Assembly (NCBI RefSeq): GCF_000710775.1
Contig: NZ_JOJP01000001.1
Span: forward strand, 3,756,780-3,820,779
Direction: 5' to 3'
Length of the DNA stretch: 64,000 bases
Origin: Endozoicomonas elysicola
Lineage (GTDB): Bacteria; Pseudomonadota; Gammaproteobacteria; Pseudomonadales; Endozoicomonadaceae
The position numbers and the translations under genes were made by a program. Of the stretch, positions 46,884 through 55,388 are shown piece after piece. Below the pieces are notes generated by a model that was given only the letters and a program-made list of their open reading frames with translations, did not search any database and was not told the origin of the DNA. Every line of letters begins with the position of its first letter. Positions within the stretch are counted from its first letter, which is position 1.

Positions 46884-47762
46884 TTAGATAACATTTGGTG
46901 GAGTCGGATTCACACCATTGAGCATATTGTCGGTACGTTCCTGAATTGCCACACGAATTTTATCCGTCATAGGGGCAATCCAGAACTTGTTCTCACGGAT
47001 TCCCTGAAGGGCAGTCTCTGCTACTTCTTCTGGCTCAGTGGTCTGCAGCTCCATTTTAAACTGAGCCATAATGGCACGCATATCTTCTACAGAGTGGATA
47101 CCGGAATCTGGCTTGTTAGGGTCGGTAGGCAGATCTTCCGGACGGTTTCTTTCAGAGTTAAAGATACCGGTATTCACCACATGAGGTCCGGGGAATAATG
47201 CATTCACTTTAACCTTGGAGTTCATCTGCTGAAGCTGGAAGTACAGGTTTTCAGTAATCGCCTGGGCTGCGGCCTTGGTTGCTGTGTAGATCGGGGTGTG
47301 AGGCAGCATAAAGTAAGCACCATTACCTGAACCGGTGACTACAAAATGCGCTTCTTGCTTCTGGGCCATCAGCTTTGGCATAAATGCGTTGATGGTGTTG
47401 ATGAGACCCCAGGTGTTTACCCGGAAACCCCACTCCCAGTCATTCATGCTATAGCCCCACATATTACCGGCCTCACCGGTACCAACACCCGCATTGGCAA
47501 ATACCAGATGCATTTCGCCGTATTTTTCCAGCGTGGCTTCTGCCAAGGCATCCAGACTTTCCTGCTTGGTGATGTCGGCCTGAAAACCAAAGCTGTCAAC
47601 ACCATTAGCCTGTAGTTCACTAACGGTTTTATCCAGAGCCGTCGGTTCAATATCAGAGACAACCACCTTGGCGCCTTCTTTACCCAGCAACAGGGCAATG
47701 GCACGACCAACGCCGCTTGCACCACCGGTAATTACTGCAACCTTGTCTTTGAAGTCTTTCAT
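46884..47762 (-). CDS. Short-chain dehydrogenase/reductase
   Basis: A classical SDR, 292 aa, oxidising or reducing a hydroxyl/keto group with NAD(P). It has TGGASGVG (12-19), the NAG motif (90-92), S145 and Y159-x3-K163 (YTATK). D37 (VVSDIEP) at the end of beta-2 suggests NAD preference. ATG 47762 follows GGAGA; the longer frame to 47825 lacks a site. It is divergent from the Rieske oxygenase, with which it shares a 269-bp promoter region, so it probably acts in the same pathway. Confidence 0.9.
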   Translation of the reverse strand: MKDFKDKVAVITGGASGVGRAIALLLGKEGAKVVVSDIEPTALDKTVSELQANGVDSFGFQADITKQESLDALAEATLEKYGEMHLVFANAGVGTGEAGNMWGYSMNDWEWGFRVNTWGLINTINAFMPKLMAQKQEAHFVVTGSGNGAYFMLPHTPIYTATKAAAQAITENLYFQLQQMNSKVKVNALFPGPHVVNTGIFNSERNRPEDLPTDPNKPDSGIHSVEDMRAIMAQFKMELQTTEPEEVAETALQGIRENKFWIAPMTDKIRVAIQERTDNMLNGVNPTPPNVI

Positions 47763-47897
47763 TATTTTTATCTCCACTCTCTTCACATAAGGCTTACATC
47801 GAGGTGGATACACACCTCTTAGCACCCACTTTTCAACAATGAACTGCCTGAAATTTGATCTGAGACAATTTTCAGTGCATTTGGATACTTGATTGCA

Positions 47898-47917
47898 AAG
47901 TTACACTGCGGTAACTT
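47898..47917. promoter_or_regulatory. Palindromic operator candidate in the SDR/Rieske divergent promoter
   Basis: AAGTTAC-ACTGCG-GTAACTT is a perfect 7-bp inverted repeat with a six-base spacer, a typical TetR-operator size. Related half-sites GTTACC and GGTTAC follow at about 47929 and 47954. The nearby TetR or AraC protein is the obvious candidate binder. Confidence 0.5.
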
Positions 47918-48031
47918 ATTTTACAACAGTTACCAAGCTGGATTATTTGATCGGTTACTCAGACAAGGCTTTTTACTGAAAACGGGTCGGATGAAAACAA
48001 CAATAAAATTTGGATTTGGGAGAATCACTCC

Positions 48032-49057
48032 ATGAGCAAGCGCTATAACAAGCCAATTCCTTTTGGCTGGTATGCTGTGGAATACTCAGAAGGTTTGAAA
48101 ACCAGTGAAGTAAAGCCGGTAAAATACTTTGGTAAGGAGCTGGTGCTGTTCCGAACCGAGTCTGGTGAGGCTTCCCTGCTGGATGCCTATTGCCCTCACC
48201 TTGGCGCTCACCTGGGTCATGGCGGTATTGTGAAAGGTGAAAGTGTCAGCTGTCCTTTTCACGCCTGGAAGTTTGATGGCACAGGTATGTTGACGGACAT
48301 TCCTTACGCTAAACGCATCCCACCCAAGGTAAAAGACAAGCCCTGTATCCGCAGCTACCCAGTGGTTGAGCGGAACCAGATGATCTGGGCCTGGTACCAT
48401 CCGGATGAAAGCGTCGCTCCTATGTGGGAGGTCGACACTATTGAAGAAGTCGGCGCTGAAGGCTGGACTGAATTCCAGACCTTTGACTGGAACATCAAAT
48501 CCATCATTCAGGAAACCGGTGAAAATGCTGCCGATATTGCTCACTTTGTGACTGTCCACAACGTTCCTTTCATGCCGGAAAGTGAAGTGGAGATGAAAGG
48601 CCACCGTCGTAGTACTATTTTCGATGCACAGACTCACGCAGTTGAAGAAGATGGCTCTGTTAACCACACAGGTGACAACCTCGAAGCCGCGCGTCTTGAG
48701 TCATACAACGTAGGCCCAGGTCAGACGTATCAAAAGTTCATGCGTCTGTTTGAAGTGGTATTGATGGCAACGGTCACTCCGATTGATGACCAGACCATCC
48801 ACCTGCGCTTTAACTTCACCCTCCCTACCGCCCAATCGGACATGAAAAAAATCTATGCCGATGGTTTTGTGCAGGAGCTGGTGCATCAGGTTCAGCAAGA
48901 CGTTCCCATTTGGGAAAACAAAGTCTACAAACCAACTCCGATCCTGTGCGATGGTGACGGACCTATCGGTCAGTACCGTAAGTGGTTCAACCAGTTCTAC
49001 GATGAGCAGGAGCTGGAAGAAGCAAACCGCAAGGATGAGCTGCTCGCAACCGCTTAA
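48032..49057 (+). CDS. Rieske non-heme iron oxygenase (KshA/DAF-36-like)
   Basis: A terminal oxygenase component of 341 aa. The Rieske [2Fe-2S] ligands are C54, H56, C74 and H77. The mononuclear iron site is in ENAADIAHFVTVHNV with D168, H171 and H176, and N165 ahead of it. The layout resembles single-component terminal oxygenases that act on sterols and steroids (KshA, cholesterol 7-desaturase), so a cyclic lipid substrate is plausible but unproven. No reductase is adjacent; the ferredoxin-flavodomain protein at 3376 is too far away to assign. It heads a forward pair with the decarboxylase-like gene. Confidence 0.88.
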   Translation: MSKRYNKPIPFGWYAVEYSEGLKTSEVKPVKYFGKELVLFRTESGEASLLDAYCPHLGAHLGHGGIVKGESVSCPFHAWKFDGTGMLTDIPYAKRIPPKVKDKPCIRSYPVVERNQMIWAWYHPDESVAPMWEVDTIEEVGAEGWTEFQTFDWNIKSIIQETGENAADIAHFVTVHNVPFMPESEVEMKGHRRSTIFDAQTHAVEEDGSVNHTGDNLEAARLESYNVGPGQTYQKFMRLFEVVLMATVTPIDDQTIHLRFNFTLPTAQSDMKKIYADGFVQELVHQVQQDVPIWENKVYKPTPILCDGDGPIGQYRKWFNQFYDEQELEEANRKDELLATA

Positions 49058-49188
49058 TCCATGCATTATACGGAGCGGTCTTCATGCTGTTAGAGAACCG
49101 TTCCGTAATTTTCTCTGGTCATACCCAGGTCGTAGTATCCCCCTGCCCTGGAAAGACCCTGCTAAAAAAATAAGAAAAGAGGCAATCC

Positions 49189-49983
49189 ATGAGCCAAAAC
49201 CCCGCAGCCCCAATGGGCAAACCCGGTGATATCATCAACTGGCCAATGCTCAAGATCAGCTACGAGACCGATCCGGAGTGTATTGCAAAGCTGCTTCCCC
49301 CCGGTGTTGAGCCGGGAAAAAATCCTACCGTTAAAATCATTATCTACAACTTCCCGGTTCTGAATGAGCCTGAGTACGGTGTTGTGGTGAATGTTGCTGC
49401 AGACGTTGATGGCGTGGAAGGCGAATACACACTGGGTATCGGTATTGACCAGGAAGCAGCGATCGCAGGCAGTAAAGAGCGCTGGGGACAACCCAAGTTC
49501 TTTGCAGAAACCAAGTACTACCGGATTTTTGATGAAGTCAAAGCCAGTGTGACTCATCAGGGCTATACCTTCCTGGAGTTCAGCGGCAAAGTGAAAGGTC
49601 CTGTTGAGATCACCGAAGATCTGCAGGATTTTGAAGTCAATGAGTGGTGGGTTAAGTATTCCCGCGCGGTTGATATGATGCCTTACAAGTTTGACTTTCC
49701 TCCTCATGTTGTCCAGGTCTATAGCCGGTATGGCACGGCTTATATGGAAGAAGTTGAAGGCACTCTGAAATTGAATGAAAGCCCCTGGGATCCAGTCGCA
49801 CAGCTGCTGCCCGTCAAGAGTGAGCCAAAGGCATTTCTGTGGACACCGACCTTTAAGGCCCGGAATATTTCATTGAATAAACCACTGGATCCAAAGGGAT
49901 TCTGGCCTTTTGCTGACACCATTGGCAGCTCCATGTGGCCAGGTGAAAACGGTGCACCCAGCAAAAAATTATTCAAAAAATAG
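49189..49983 (+). CDS. Acetoacetate decarboxylase family protein
   Basis: 264 aa with the acetoacetate-decarboxylase fold. The active-site strand reads KERWGQPKFFAETKYY: K103 aligns with the Schiff-base lysine, but the neighbouring lysine that tunes its pKa in true decarboxylases (PKK) is Phe104. The protein may therefore be an aldolase/dehydratase-like or other family member rather than a decarboxylase. AAGAGG precedes the ATG. It follows the Rieske gene by 131 bases and ends before a 16-bp hairpin. Confidence 0.85.
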   Translation: MSQNPAAPMGKPGDIINWPMLKISYETDPECIAKLLPPGVEPGKNPTVKIIIYNFPVLNEPEYGVVVNVAADVDGVEGEYTLGIGIDQEAAIAGSKERWGQPKFFAETKYYRIFDEVKASVTHQGYTFLEFSGKVKGPVEITEDLQDFEVNEWWVKYSRAVDMMPYKFDFPPHVVQVYSRYGTAYMEEVEGTLKLNESPWDPVAQLLPVKSEPKAFLWTPTFKARNISLNKPLDPKGFWPFADTIGSSMWPGENGAPSKKLFKK

Positions 49984-50021
49984 TTTACTGCATGCTTAAT
50001 ACAGTGATTATTTTATGAATA

Positions 50022-50061
50022 ATAAGGCAGTCATCGTTAAGCCGGACGATGACTGCCTTAT
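50022..50061. terminator. Perfect 16-bp stem-loop after the decarboxylase-like gene
   Basis: ATAAGGCAGTCATCGT and its exact complement surround an eight-base loop. It lies 39 bases past the stop, probably ending the Rieske transcript, although no T tract follows. The first ATG of the next reading frame (50049) sits inside the stem, which argues for a later start of the AraC gene. Confidence 0.65.
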
Positions 50062-50108
50062 CTGAAACAGGCAATAGTAATACCCATACAACCGAGAGAA
50101 TAACGACA

Positions 50109-51200
50109 ATGACGACTGAGTATCTGATACCGGTAAATTACGTCGTTCCGTTGCTCAAGGTAGCAGCGGAAAAAGGCTGTGACGTCCAGAAACTGGCCGT
50201 TGAAAACCAGCTTGAGCTGCAAACCGATGATGATTCGCTCACCCTTTCCAGTGATGTCACACCGGATACTTTCCGAAAACTTTACCTGACGGTCTCCCAG
50301 TTACTGGAAAGTGAAGTTAACAAATACAGCCATCACGAAATGTCGTCCGGCGCTCTGGAAGCCATGTGCTATGCCCTGGTAGAGTGCAATACTCTTCGCG
50401 ACGCCTTTAATGTTGCCAGTGAATTCCTTTCCGGACGCAGTACCTTTGGTGGTACTTTACCTGAGGAGCTTCCTCTCTACGAATTTTCTAATGATGGTTC
50501 CAGCATTCGCATGCTTCACGCCGGTTACCACGGACTGGAAAGTCACGAAATCAACTCCTCACGACAGCTGCGTATGGTCTATAGCCTGGCGCTTTGGCAT
50601 CGCTTCTGCTGCTGGCTTACCGGCCAATACCTTGAAGTGCACTCCGTCAGCCTGATGGGCCCCGCTATGCTGAATCTGATGGATTACCGTTTCCATTTTG
50701 AGTGTCCAATTCAGTTCAAGCAGGCTGAAAATTTTATTCAGATTAATGCCAGTGCCCTGGATGCCCCTGTTGTACAAACACCTGAAAGCCTGAAGAAGCT
50801 GTTAAGCGCTGGGCCATTTGCCCTGTTTAACATAGAGGCGATTCAAGACAGCCATAGCCTGGCGCCTAAAATGCGTTCATTACTGGGCGGTGAGGAGAAC
50901 GGTGATATACCAAAACTCAGCGAAGTTGCCGAGATGATTGATATCCCCGTGAGAACCCTTCGACGACACCTGGTCAAAGAAGGTTCTTCCTATCAGCAGG
51001 TAAAAGATGAATACCGTCGTGATATTGCCATTAAATACCTTAGCCAGTCCGATATCAGCATTACTGCCGCCGCACTGCTAATGGGCTTTGAAGAGCTGAG
51101 TGCATTTCACCGATCTTTCAAGAAATGGACGGGGATTACGCCAGGAGAGTTTCGGCGCAGGAACAACATAGATACAACCAAAAGTCATGGAAACTGTTAA
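50109..51200 (+). CDS. AraC-family transcriptional regulator
   Basis: A 363-aa regulator with a large N-terminal ligand-binding domain of the OruR/ArgR-like type (about 15-210) and a C-terminal double helix-turn-helix (about 272-354). The latter includes LSEVAEMIDIPVRTLRRHL and ALLMGFEELSAFHRSFKKW, ending TGITPGEFRRR. ATG 50109 is chosen because the upstream ATG 50049 lies within a terminator-like hairpin; GAGAG is 12 bases upstream, a weak site. Position suggests it activates the Rieske/SDR cluster. Confidence 0.9.
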   Translation: MTTEYLIPVNYVVPLLKVAAEKGCDVQKLAVENQLELQTDDDSLTLSSDVTPDTFRKLYLTVSQLLESEVNKYSHHEMSSGALEAMCYALVECNTLRDAFNVASEFLSGRSTFGGTLPEELPLYEFSNDGSSIRMLHAGYHGLESHEINSSRQLRMVYSLALWHRFCCWLTGQYLEVHSVSLMGPAMLNLMDYRFHFECPIQFKQAENFIQINASALDAPVVQTPESLKKLLSAGPFALFNIEAIQDSHSLAPKMRSLLGGEENGDIPKLSEVAEMIDIPVRTLRRHLVKEGSSYQQVKDEYRRDIAIKYLSQSDISITAAALLMGFEELSAFHRSFKKWTGITPGEFRRRNNIDTTKSHGNC

Positions 51201-51224
51201 CTCCCCATAGATACCTGTCATCAT

Positions 51225-52205
51225 TTATTGATCAAGATTTTCTCTAAAACAGTGCCAGGCTGACAACCAGGCACCTTCAACCCTTCCACCAGCACACCAG
51301 GCACCAATGACAGCAAGCCGCTGATGCTCATCCAGAAGATAAGGTTTATCAAATGTTACTGGCTTGATATTGGCAAAGCGCCAGTAATGTCGATATTCAG
51401 CACTTTTATCAAGCTCGGTATCCATTATCTTCTCAAGCCAATCCAAACCTGTCTGACCTATATCCAGTAACGTTTCTTTACCCTGCTGTTCAGACCACTC
51501 AGGTGAGAAATGCAACATCCAGACATCATCAACATCCGGAGCTTTGATAAAACTAGGTCGACTGGATAACCGGGAAACCCAGCGAACAGTGTCATCACCA
51601 AAAATACCCTGCACACCCTCTGGAACTTCCCCCCGGGTAGCAATACCTAAAGCCCAACAGGGTTGATGGACGGCCTCAGGTACATCAGTCATCACATCAG
51701 AACAGTTTTCCAGAAGGGCACGGCTTTGCTCAGCAGGACTACTGACAATCAACCAGTCGAAACCCGAAAATACGTCTCCATCGGAAGAGACCAGACGCCA
51801 ACCTTCCCTGAGCTTTTCGACCGCCGATATAGCACATTGAAAATTAACCGTAAGCCCATTACTCAAACAATAAACCAGCTGATTCATCAACGGGGAACCG
51901 GTGTAACGCACCGTTTCATCCGGTGAAGGTGTTAACTTTCCCTGTTCAACACAATGAGGTGAAAAATCCCAGACCTGAACGGCAGAAGCTTGCCGCCAGA
52001 GCTCTACCTGTTTCTGAAAATCCGGGTCTCTGGCAGTAAAGTACTGGGCACCAATATCAAGCTTACCCCATGATGTTCGTCGATTGGCTAACCGCCCACC
52101 TAACCCACGGCTTTTTTCAAAAACCGCTACTTGATGGCCTGCCCTGGTTAGCTGGCAGGCAGATGTTATCCCGGCAAGTCCGGCTCCAATCAGTGCAACC
52201 TTCAT
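51225..52205 (-). CDS. FAD-dependent oxidoreductase, renalase-like
   Basis: A 326-aa flavoprotein of the amine-oxidase/renalase group. It has the N-terminal dinucleotide site ALIGAGLAGITSA (4-16), VFEKSRGLGGRLANRR and IGAQYFTA, and a C-terminal FAD-contact segment LAVIGAWCAGGRVEGAWLSA. Bacterial renalase-like proteins oxidise aberrant dihydronicotinamides, but this substrate cannot be read from sequence. It converges with the AraC gene, 24 bases between stops. Confidence 0.85.
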   Translation of the reverse strand: MKVALIGAGLAGITSACQLTRAGHQVAVFEKSRGLGGRLANRRTSWGKLDIGAQYFTARDPDFQKQVELWRQASAVQVWDFSPHCVEQGKLTPSPDETVRYTGSPLMNQLVYCLSNGLTVNFQCAISAVEKLREGWRLVSSDGDVFSGFDWLIVSSPAEQSRALLENCSDVMTDVPEAVHQPCWALGIATRGEVPEGVQGIFGDDTVRWVSRLSSRPSFIKAPDVDDVWMLHFSPEWSEQQGKETLLDIGQTGLDWLEKIMDTELDKSAEYRHYWRFANIKPVTFDKPYLLDEHQRLAVIGAWCAGGRVEGAWLSAWHCFRENLDQ

Positions 52206-52577
52206 GGTTTTGCCCCGTAATTAATCATTCAGCGCTCAAGAAAAAACTAATTATATGTTTTCTAACATTATTTTTTATCTGGCAAGCGGGTTGCTTAAAT
52301 AACTGTACAAACGGTAATCCACTTGTACGTGGTTACCGTAAAGGTAGATGTTATCAGAATAAATGATTATGGGTAGATTCAGAGAAACCTCTGGCTTTAG
52401 CTGAATCGTAAACCTTATGTGGAAACCTCCAGGCGTTCAGAAAAATGTAATCTTTAAAGTTTATTCTGATTAATACGATATAAGGACTCCACTCTTTACG
52501 ACTGAGTCTAACTACGCTCCTCATAAGAAAAGCAATAAAGAGTGTTTATGTATTTCACTGCAAAAGGAATTGCAACT
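52206..52577. other. 372-bp divergent intergenic region
   Basis: The gap lies between the reverse renalase-like gene and the forward stress-type membrane protein. It is AT-rich with no credible ORF, RNA gene or repeat; promoters for both genes are expected. Confidence 0.5.
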
Positions 52578-53123
52578 ATGAAAAAGCACCTTTTTCTTCT
52601 GCCAGGCTTAAATACCGCCAAAGAGCTCTCTGATCTGCTGGAAAATTCTGGCATCGATCACGATCGAATTCACATCGCCCACGAGGATCACACCCGCGCC
52701 ATGAAATATCATTTAAACGACCTTAATTTTCTGGAAGAGACTGACACCATACACAGCGGGGAGCGTGGTTTCATGATCGGCATTGTTCTAGCCGCAGTGA
52801 CCGGATTCTTTACTTATAATTTATTGGATGGCCATCCTGCCGGAGGTATTGGAACCGTGTTCGCTTGTCTGATTGCCTTGGGCTTTCCTACCTGGCTTGG
52901 CGGAATGATCGGCGCATCAAGCGACAATTATCGTCTGCAACCTTATCACGATCACATTCAGCAAGGCGGTGCTGTTGTAATGGTTGATATCAACAACCCA
53001 ATTGAAAAAGAACGATTGAATGAAACCATTAAACACTATGCACCTGCAAGAGCTGCCGGCACCACCAGCGGTTTTGATAACCCTTTTTCAGGTCAGTTAA
53101 TTCCAAGAAAGCACTTGAGCTAG
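52578..53123 (+). CDS. Membrane protein of unknown function with a glycine-rich hydrophobic hairpin
   Basis: 181 aa. A short N-terminal alpha/beta part (HLFLLPGLNTAKELSDLLEN) is followed by two Gly-rich hydrophobic segments (about 66-84 and 90-116, for example GFMIGIVLAAVTGFF and FPTWLGGMIGASS). A C-terminal part beginning VVMVDINNP follows. The layout recalls DUF1269-type stress proteins with a glycine-zipper hairpin. ATG 52578 has AAGGA nine bases upstream; the frame also opens at 52542. It is followed by a small gene 47 bases later, likely co-transcribed. Confidence 0.75.
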   Translation: MKKHLFLLPGLNTAKELSDLLENSGIDHDRIHIAHEDHTRAMKYHLNDLNFLEETDTIHSGERGFMIGIVLAAVTGFFTYNLLDGHPAGGIGTVFACLIALGFPTWLGGMIGASSDNYRLQPYHDHIQQGGAVVMVDINNPIEKERLNETIKHYAPARAAGTTSGFDNPFSGQLIPRKHLS

Positions 53124-53170
53124 TAACAACTATCCAACTGGTTAACTGTCCACCACAACGGAGAAGGCAA

Positions 53171-53425
53171 ATGACCATTAAAGAATTAAAAAAAACCTTT
53201 AAACAAAGCCAGATTCCTGTCCAGCTACTTAGTCAGGAAGGCGATATTTACCTCTGTCAGGTCGATGGAAAACATCTGCTGAGGAATAACGATGCCTCGC
53301 CAGCTATTTTTCACAGCATTGGCGAAGCAAAAGAGACCTTGGGTCACCACATCGCTCCACATCTACAGCTGGTTTATTCCGAAGCTTACGATGAAATGTT
53401 TCATCCTGAAGACAAGAACCAGTGA
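53171..53425 (+). CDS. Small conserved protein (DUF6482-like)
   Basis: An 84-aa cytoplasmic protein with a strong GGAGAAGG site. The pattern (MTIKELKKTFKQSQIPVQLL, then GDIYLCQVDGKHLL and FHSIGEAKETLG) resembles DUF6482, a small family of marine gammaproteobacteria and pseudomonads with no known function. Family assignment is from memory of the pattern. Confidence 0.65.
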   Translation: MTIKELKKTFKQSQIPVQLLSQEGDIYLCQVDGKHLLRNNDASPAIFHSIGEAKETLGHHIAPHLQLVYSEAYDEMFHPEDKNQ

Positions 53426-53516
53426 TAAGTCAGGCTCTGTTGATATTAGCGCCCAAGCTCAGTGGCTCAAAGTGATATCCACAAAGCCTGAGGCTTCGTG
53501 CCTTAAATCGGCTCAA

Positions 53517-53870
53517 TCATAAAACAACCGTTTTAGCGTAAACTTCACGATCCATATCAACCACTTCAACCGTAAGCGAAACATTTTCCAAGCTGAAGCG
53601 TTCAAGGCATTTCAACAGGCCACTTGATAGAAGCCGTTTCTGCTCGCGGTTCCGCCCAGAGAGAATACGGGCTGTCACATGGATAAACCTCATCCCACTT
53701 TCAATACCCGCAGTTACACGATAATGGTCGTAGGGGATTGCCCGAACTTTGATTGCCGCCTCTTCAAACAGCTCAGAACTGACCGCCCCCAGATAGACAC
53801 TTTCCATCAAGTCTTCAGGGCTGACAGTCAACTCGAGGGGTCTGGAATATTCAATGACACAGTGCGGCAA
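53517..53870 (-). CDS. 5-carboxymethyl-2-hydroxymuconate delta-isomerase-like tautomerase
   Basis: 117 aa of the CHMI branch of the tautomerase superfamily, which uses an N-terminal proline exposed after Met removal; the sequence starts M-PHCVIEYS, so Pro2 is present. GMRFIHVTARILSGRNREQK matches the family's core. The start is TTG with GGAGG eight bases upstream. In E. coli W the homologue (HpaF) acts in homoprotocatechuate degradation; no other hpa gene is near, so it may serve another enol-keto reaction. Confidence 0.85.
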   Translation of the reverse strand: MPHCVIEYSRPLELTVSPEDLMESVYLGAVSSELFEEAAIKVRAIPYDHYRVTAGIESGMRFIHVTARILSGRNREQKRLLSSGLLKCLERFSLENVSLTVEVVDMDREVYAKTVVL

Positions 53871-53917
53871 GCAGAAACCTCCATAAAATGATTCTTTTAT
53901 AAACTCAGGGGGCAGGA

Positions 53918-54154
53918 TTACTTTTGTTTAGAAGCCCAGATCGCCAGCTTATGTTTCATCGTTACCTGAGAAACCTGATCCTCCGGCAAAGGCTGAATGA
54001 GCTTATCATGTACCAGGAGCCTGTATATATATTCAATTTTCTCATTAGAAGAGTCCGTCGCTTCAAACTCAACAACCCCCCGCTGCTCACCATATTTCAT
54101 ACCATATTCGATGGCTTTCTTTACCAGCTCTTTCTCATTTTTCAGTTTCTTCAT
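53918..54154 (-). CDS. Small conserved protein (DUF5062-like)
   Basis: A 78-aa basic helical protein beginning MKKLKNEKELVKKAIEYGMK and ending MKHKLAIWASKQK, a pattern seen in DUF5062 proteins of Vibrio and relatives. ATG 54154 has GAGGC five bases upstream; the frame also opens at 54178. Function unknown. It lies 47 bases upstream of the tautomerase on the same strand, so the two may be co-transcribed. Confidence 0.7.
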   Translation of the reverse strand: MKKLKNEKELVKKAIEYGMKYGEQRGVVEFEATDSSNEKIEYIYRLLVHDKLIQPLPEDQVSQVTMKHKLAIWASKQK

Positions 54155-54253
54155 CGAAGCCTCATTTGATCGAGTCATTCATAACCATCAGTCTTACTCT
54201 GTTTATATACCATTACGGACAAGATGGCCTGTATTATGTGTGTACCCGTCGCC

Positions 54254-54355
54254 TTTCAAGTTGCTACTTTGTTGGCTGCGCTTGCTCACACCGATCACAT
54301 ACTCTTTGTAAGCTCACGGGGCTTCGTTCACTTGCCGCCGCGCAGCAACTTGAAA
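54254..54355. repeat. 102-bp element with perfect 12-bp inverted ends
   Basis: TTTCAAGTTGCT and AGCAACTTGAAA bound a GC-richer 78-base centre with partial internal complementarity, so the whole can fold into a long imperfect hairpin. It sits between divergent genes, just before the hydroxyacid dehydrogenase. It resembles a dispersed palindromic or miniature element; no second copy was found in this window. Confidence 0.6.
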
Positions 54356-54390
54356 TCCTTTGGGTATTTAGAGGATTAACGTCATCAGTC

Positions 54391-55338
54391 ATGGTACAAA
54401 ATAATATGATCAATGGTGTATTTCTGGATGCCGGCACCCTGGGACCAGACCTGGATCTTTCACCAATGCGTAAACTGCCCATCAACTGGCAGTTTCACGA
54501 CTTCACTGCACCAGAGCAAACCGTTGAGCGATGTCAGAGCGCTCAGGTCGTTATTACCAACAAAGTGGTGTTAGACGCTCATACCCTGTCCCATCTGAAT
54601 AACCTGAAACTCATCTGCATTGCCGCCACCGGCATGAACAATGTGGACCTGAAGGCAGCAGAGCAACAGGGGATCGAAGTTAAAAACGTGGTGGGCTATG
54701 CCGGGAGCAGTGTTGCCCAGCTGGTATTCAACGTATTGCTGGAACTAACGACCCATGCCAGCCAATACAACCAGTTGGTGAGTACTGGCAAATGGAGCGA
54801 AAGCCAATCATTCTGCCTGTTTGATTACCCGATGATAGAACTCACCGGAAAAACCATGGGTTTAATTGGCTACGGTAATCTGGCGAAATCCGTTGAACAC
54901 CTGGCAAAAGCCTTCGGTATGCAGGTAGTGATTGCTGAACAGAAAGGTGCTGGAACAATCCGACCCGGTCGTGCTCCCTTTGAGCAGGTTCTCAAAGAAG
55001 CGGATGCTATCAGTATTCACTGCCCACTGACGGATGGGACGCGAGACCTCTTTACCGCGAGTGAGTTCAAACAAATGAAATCATCCGCCCTCATTATTAA
55101 CACTGCCCGTGGTGGCATTATTAATGAGCTGGATTTGATTGATGCATTGAATCGTAGGGAGATTGCCGGTGCTGCGGTAGATGTCATCACCACAGAGCCA
55201 CCTGACAGAGACTACCCGCTGATTGTCAATAAACCAGACAACCTGATCATTACCCCCCATATCGCCTGGGCAACACTGGAAGCAAGGACTCGCCTGCTAC
55301 AACTGTTAGTCAGTAACATTACCCAAAGCCTGTTCTGA
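54391..55338 (+). CDS. D-2-hydroxyacid dehydrogenase (glycerate/hydroxypyruvate reductase-like)
   Basis: A 315-aa NAD(P)-dependent dehydrogenase interconverting D-2-hydroxy acids and 2-keto acids. It has the nucleotide site GLIGYGNLAK (157-166) and the catalytic residues R240 (NTARGG), E269 (TTEPP) and H290 (TPHIAW). TGMNNVDLKAA and the overall length fit the glycerate dehydrogenase (HprA) branch. The frame extends to 54166 but would run through the inverted-repeat element, so ATG 54391 is preferred although its ribosome-binding site (GAGGA, 15 bases away) is distant. Confidence 0.9.
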   Translation: MVQNNMINGVFLDAGTLGPDLDLSPMRKLPINWQFHDFTAPEQTVERCQSAQVVITNKVVLDAHTLSHLNNLKLICIAATGMNNVDLKAAEQQGIEVKNVVGYAGSSVAQLVFNVLLELTTHASQYNQLVSTGKWSESQSFCLFDYPMIELTGKTMGLIGYGNLAKSVEHLAKAFGMQVVIAEQKGAGTIRPGRAPFEQVLKEADAISIHCPLTDGTRDLFTASEFKQMKSSALIINTARGGIINELDLIDALNRREIAGAAVDVITTEPPDRDYPLIVNKPDNLIITPHIAWATLEARTRLLQLLVSNITQSLF

Positions 55339-55388
55339 GCAACCTACTTACATCGGAATAACTGCCTGCAAACGCAGGCGGTTGCGTT

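Noticed and set aside
54166-54390. N-terminal extension of the D-2-hydroxyacid dehydrogenase
   Set aside because: The extension reads through the inverted-repeat element and overlaps the divergent small gene's start; the dehydrogenase fold begins after 54391.
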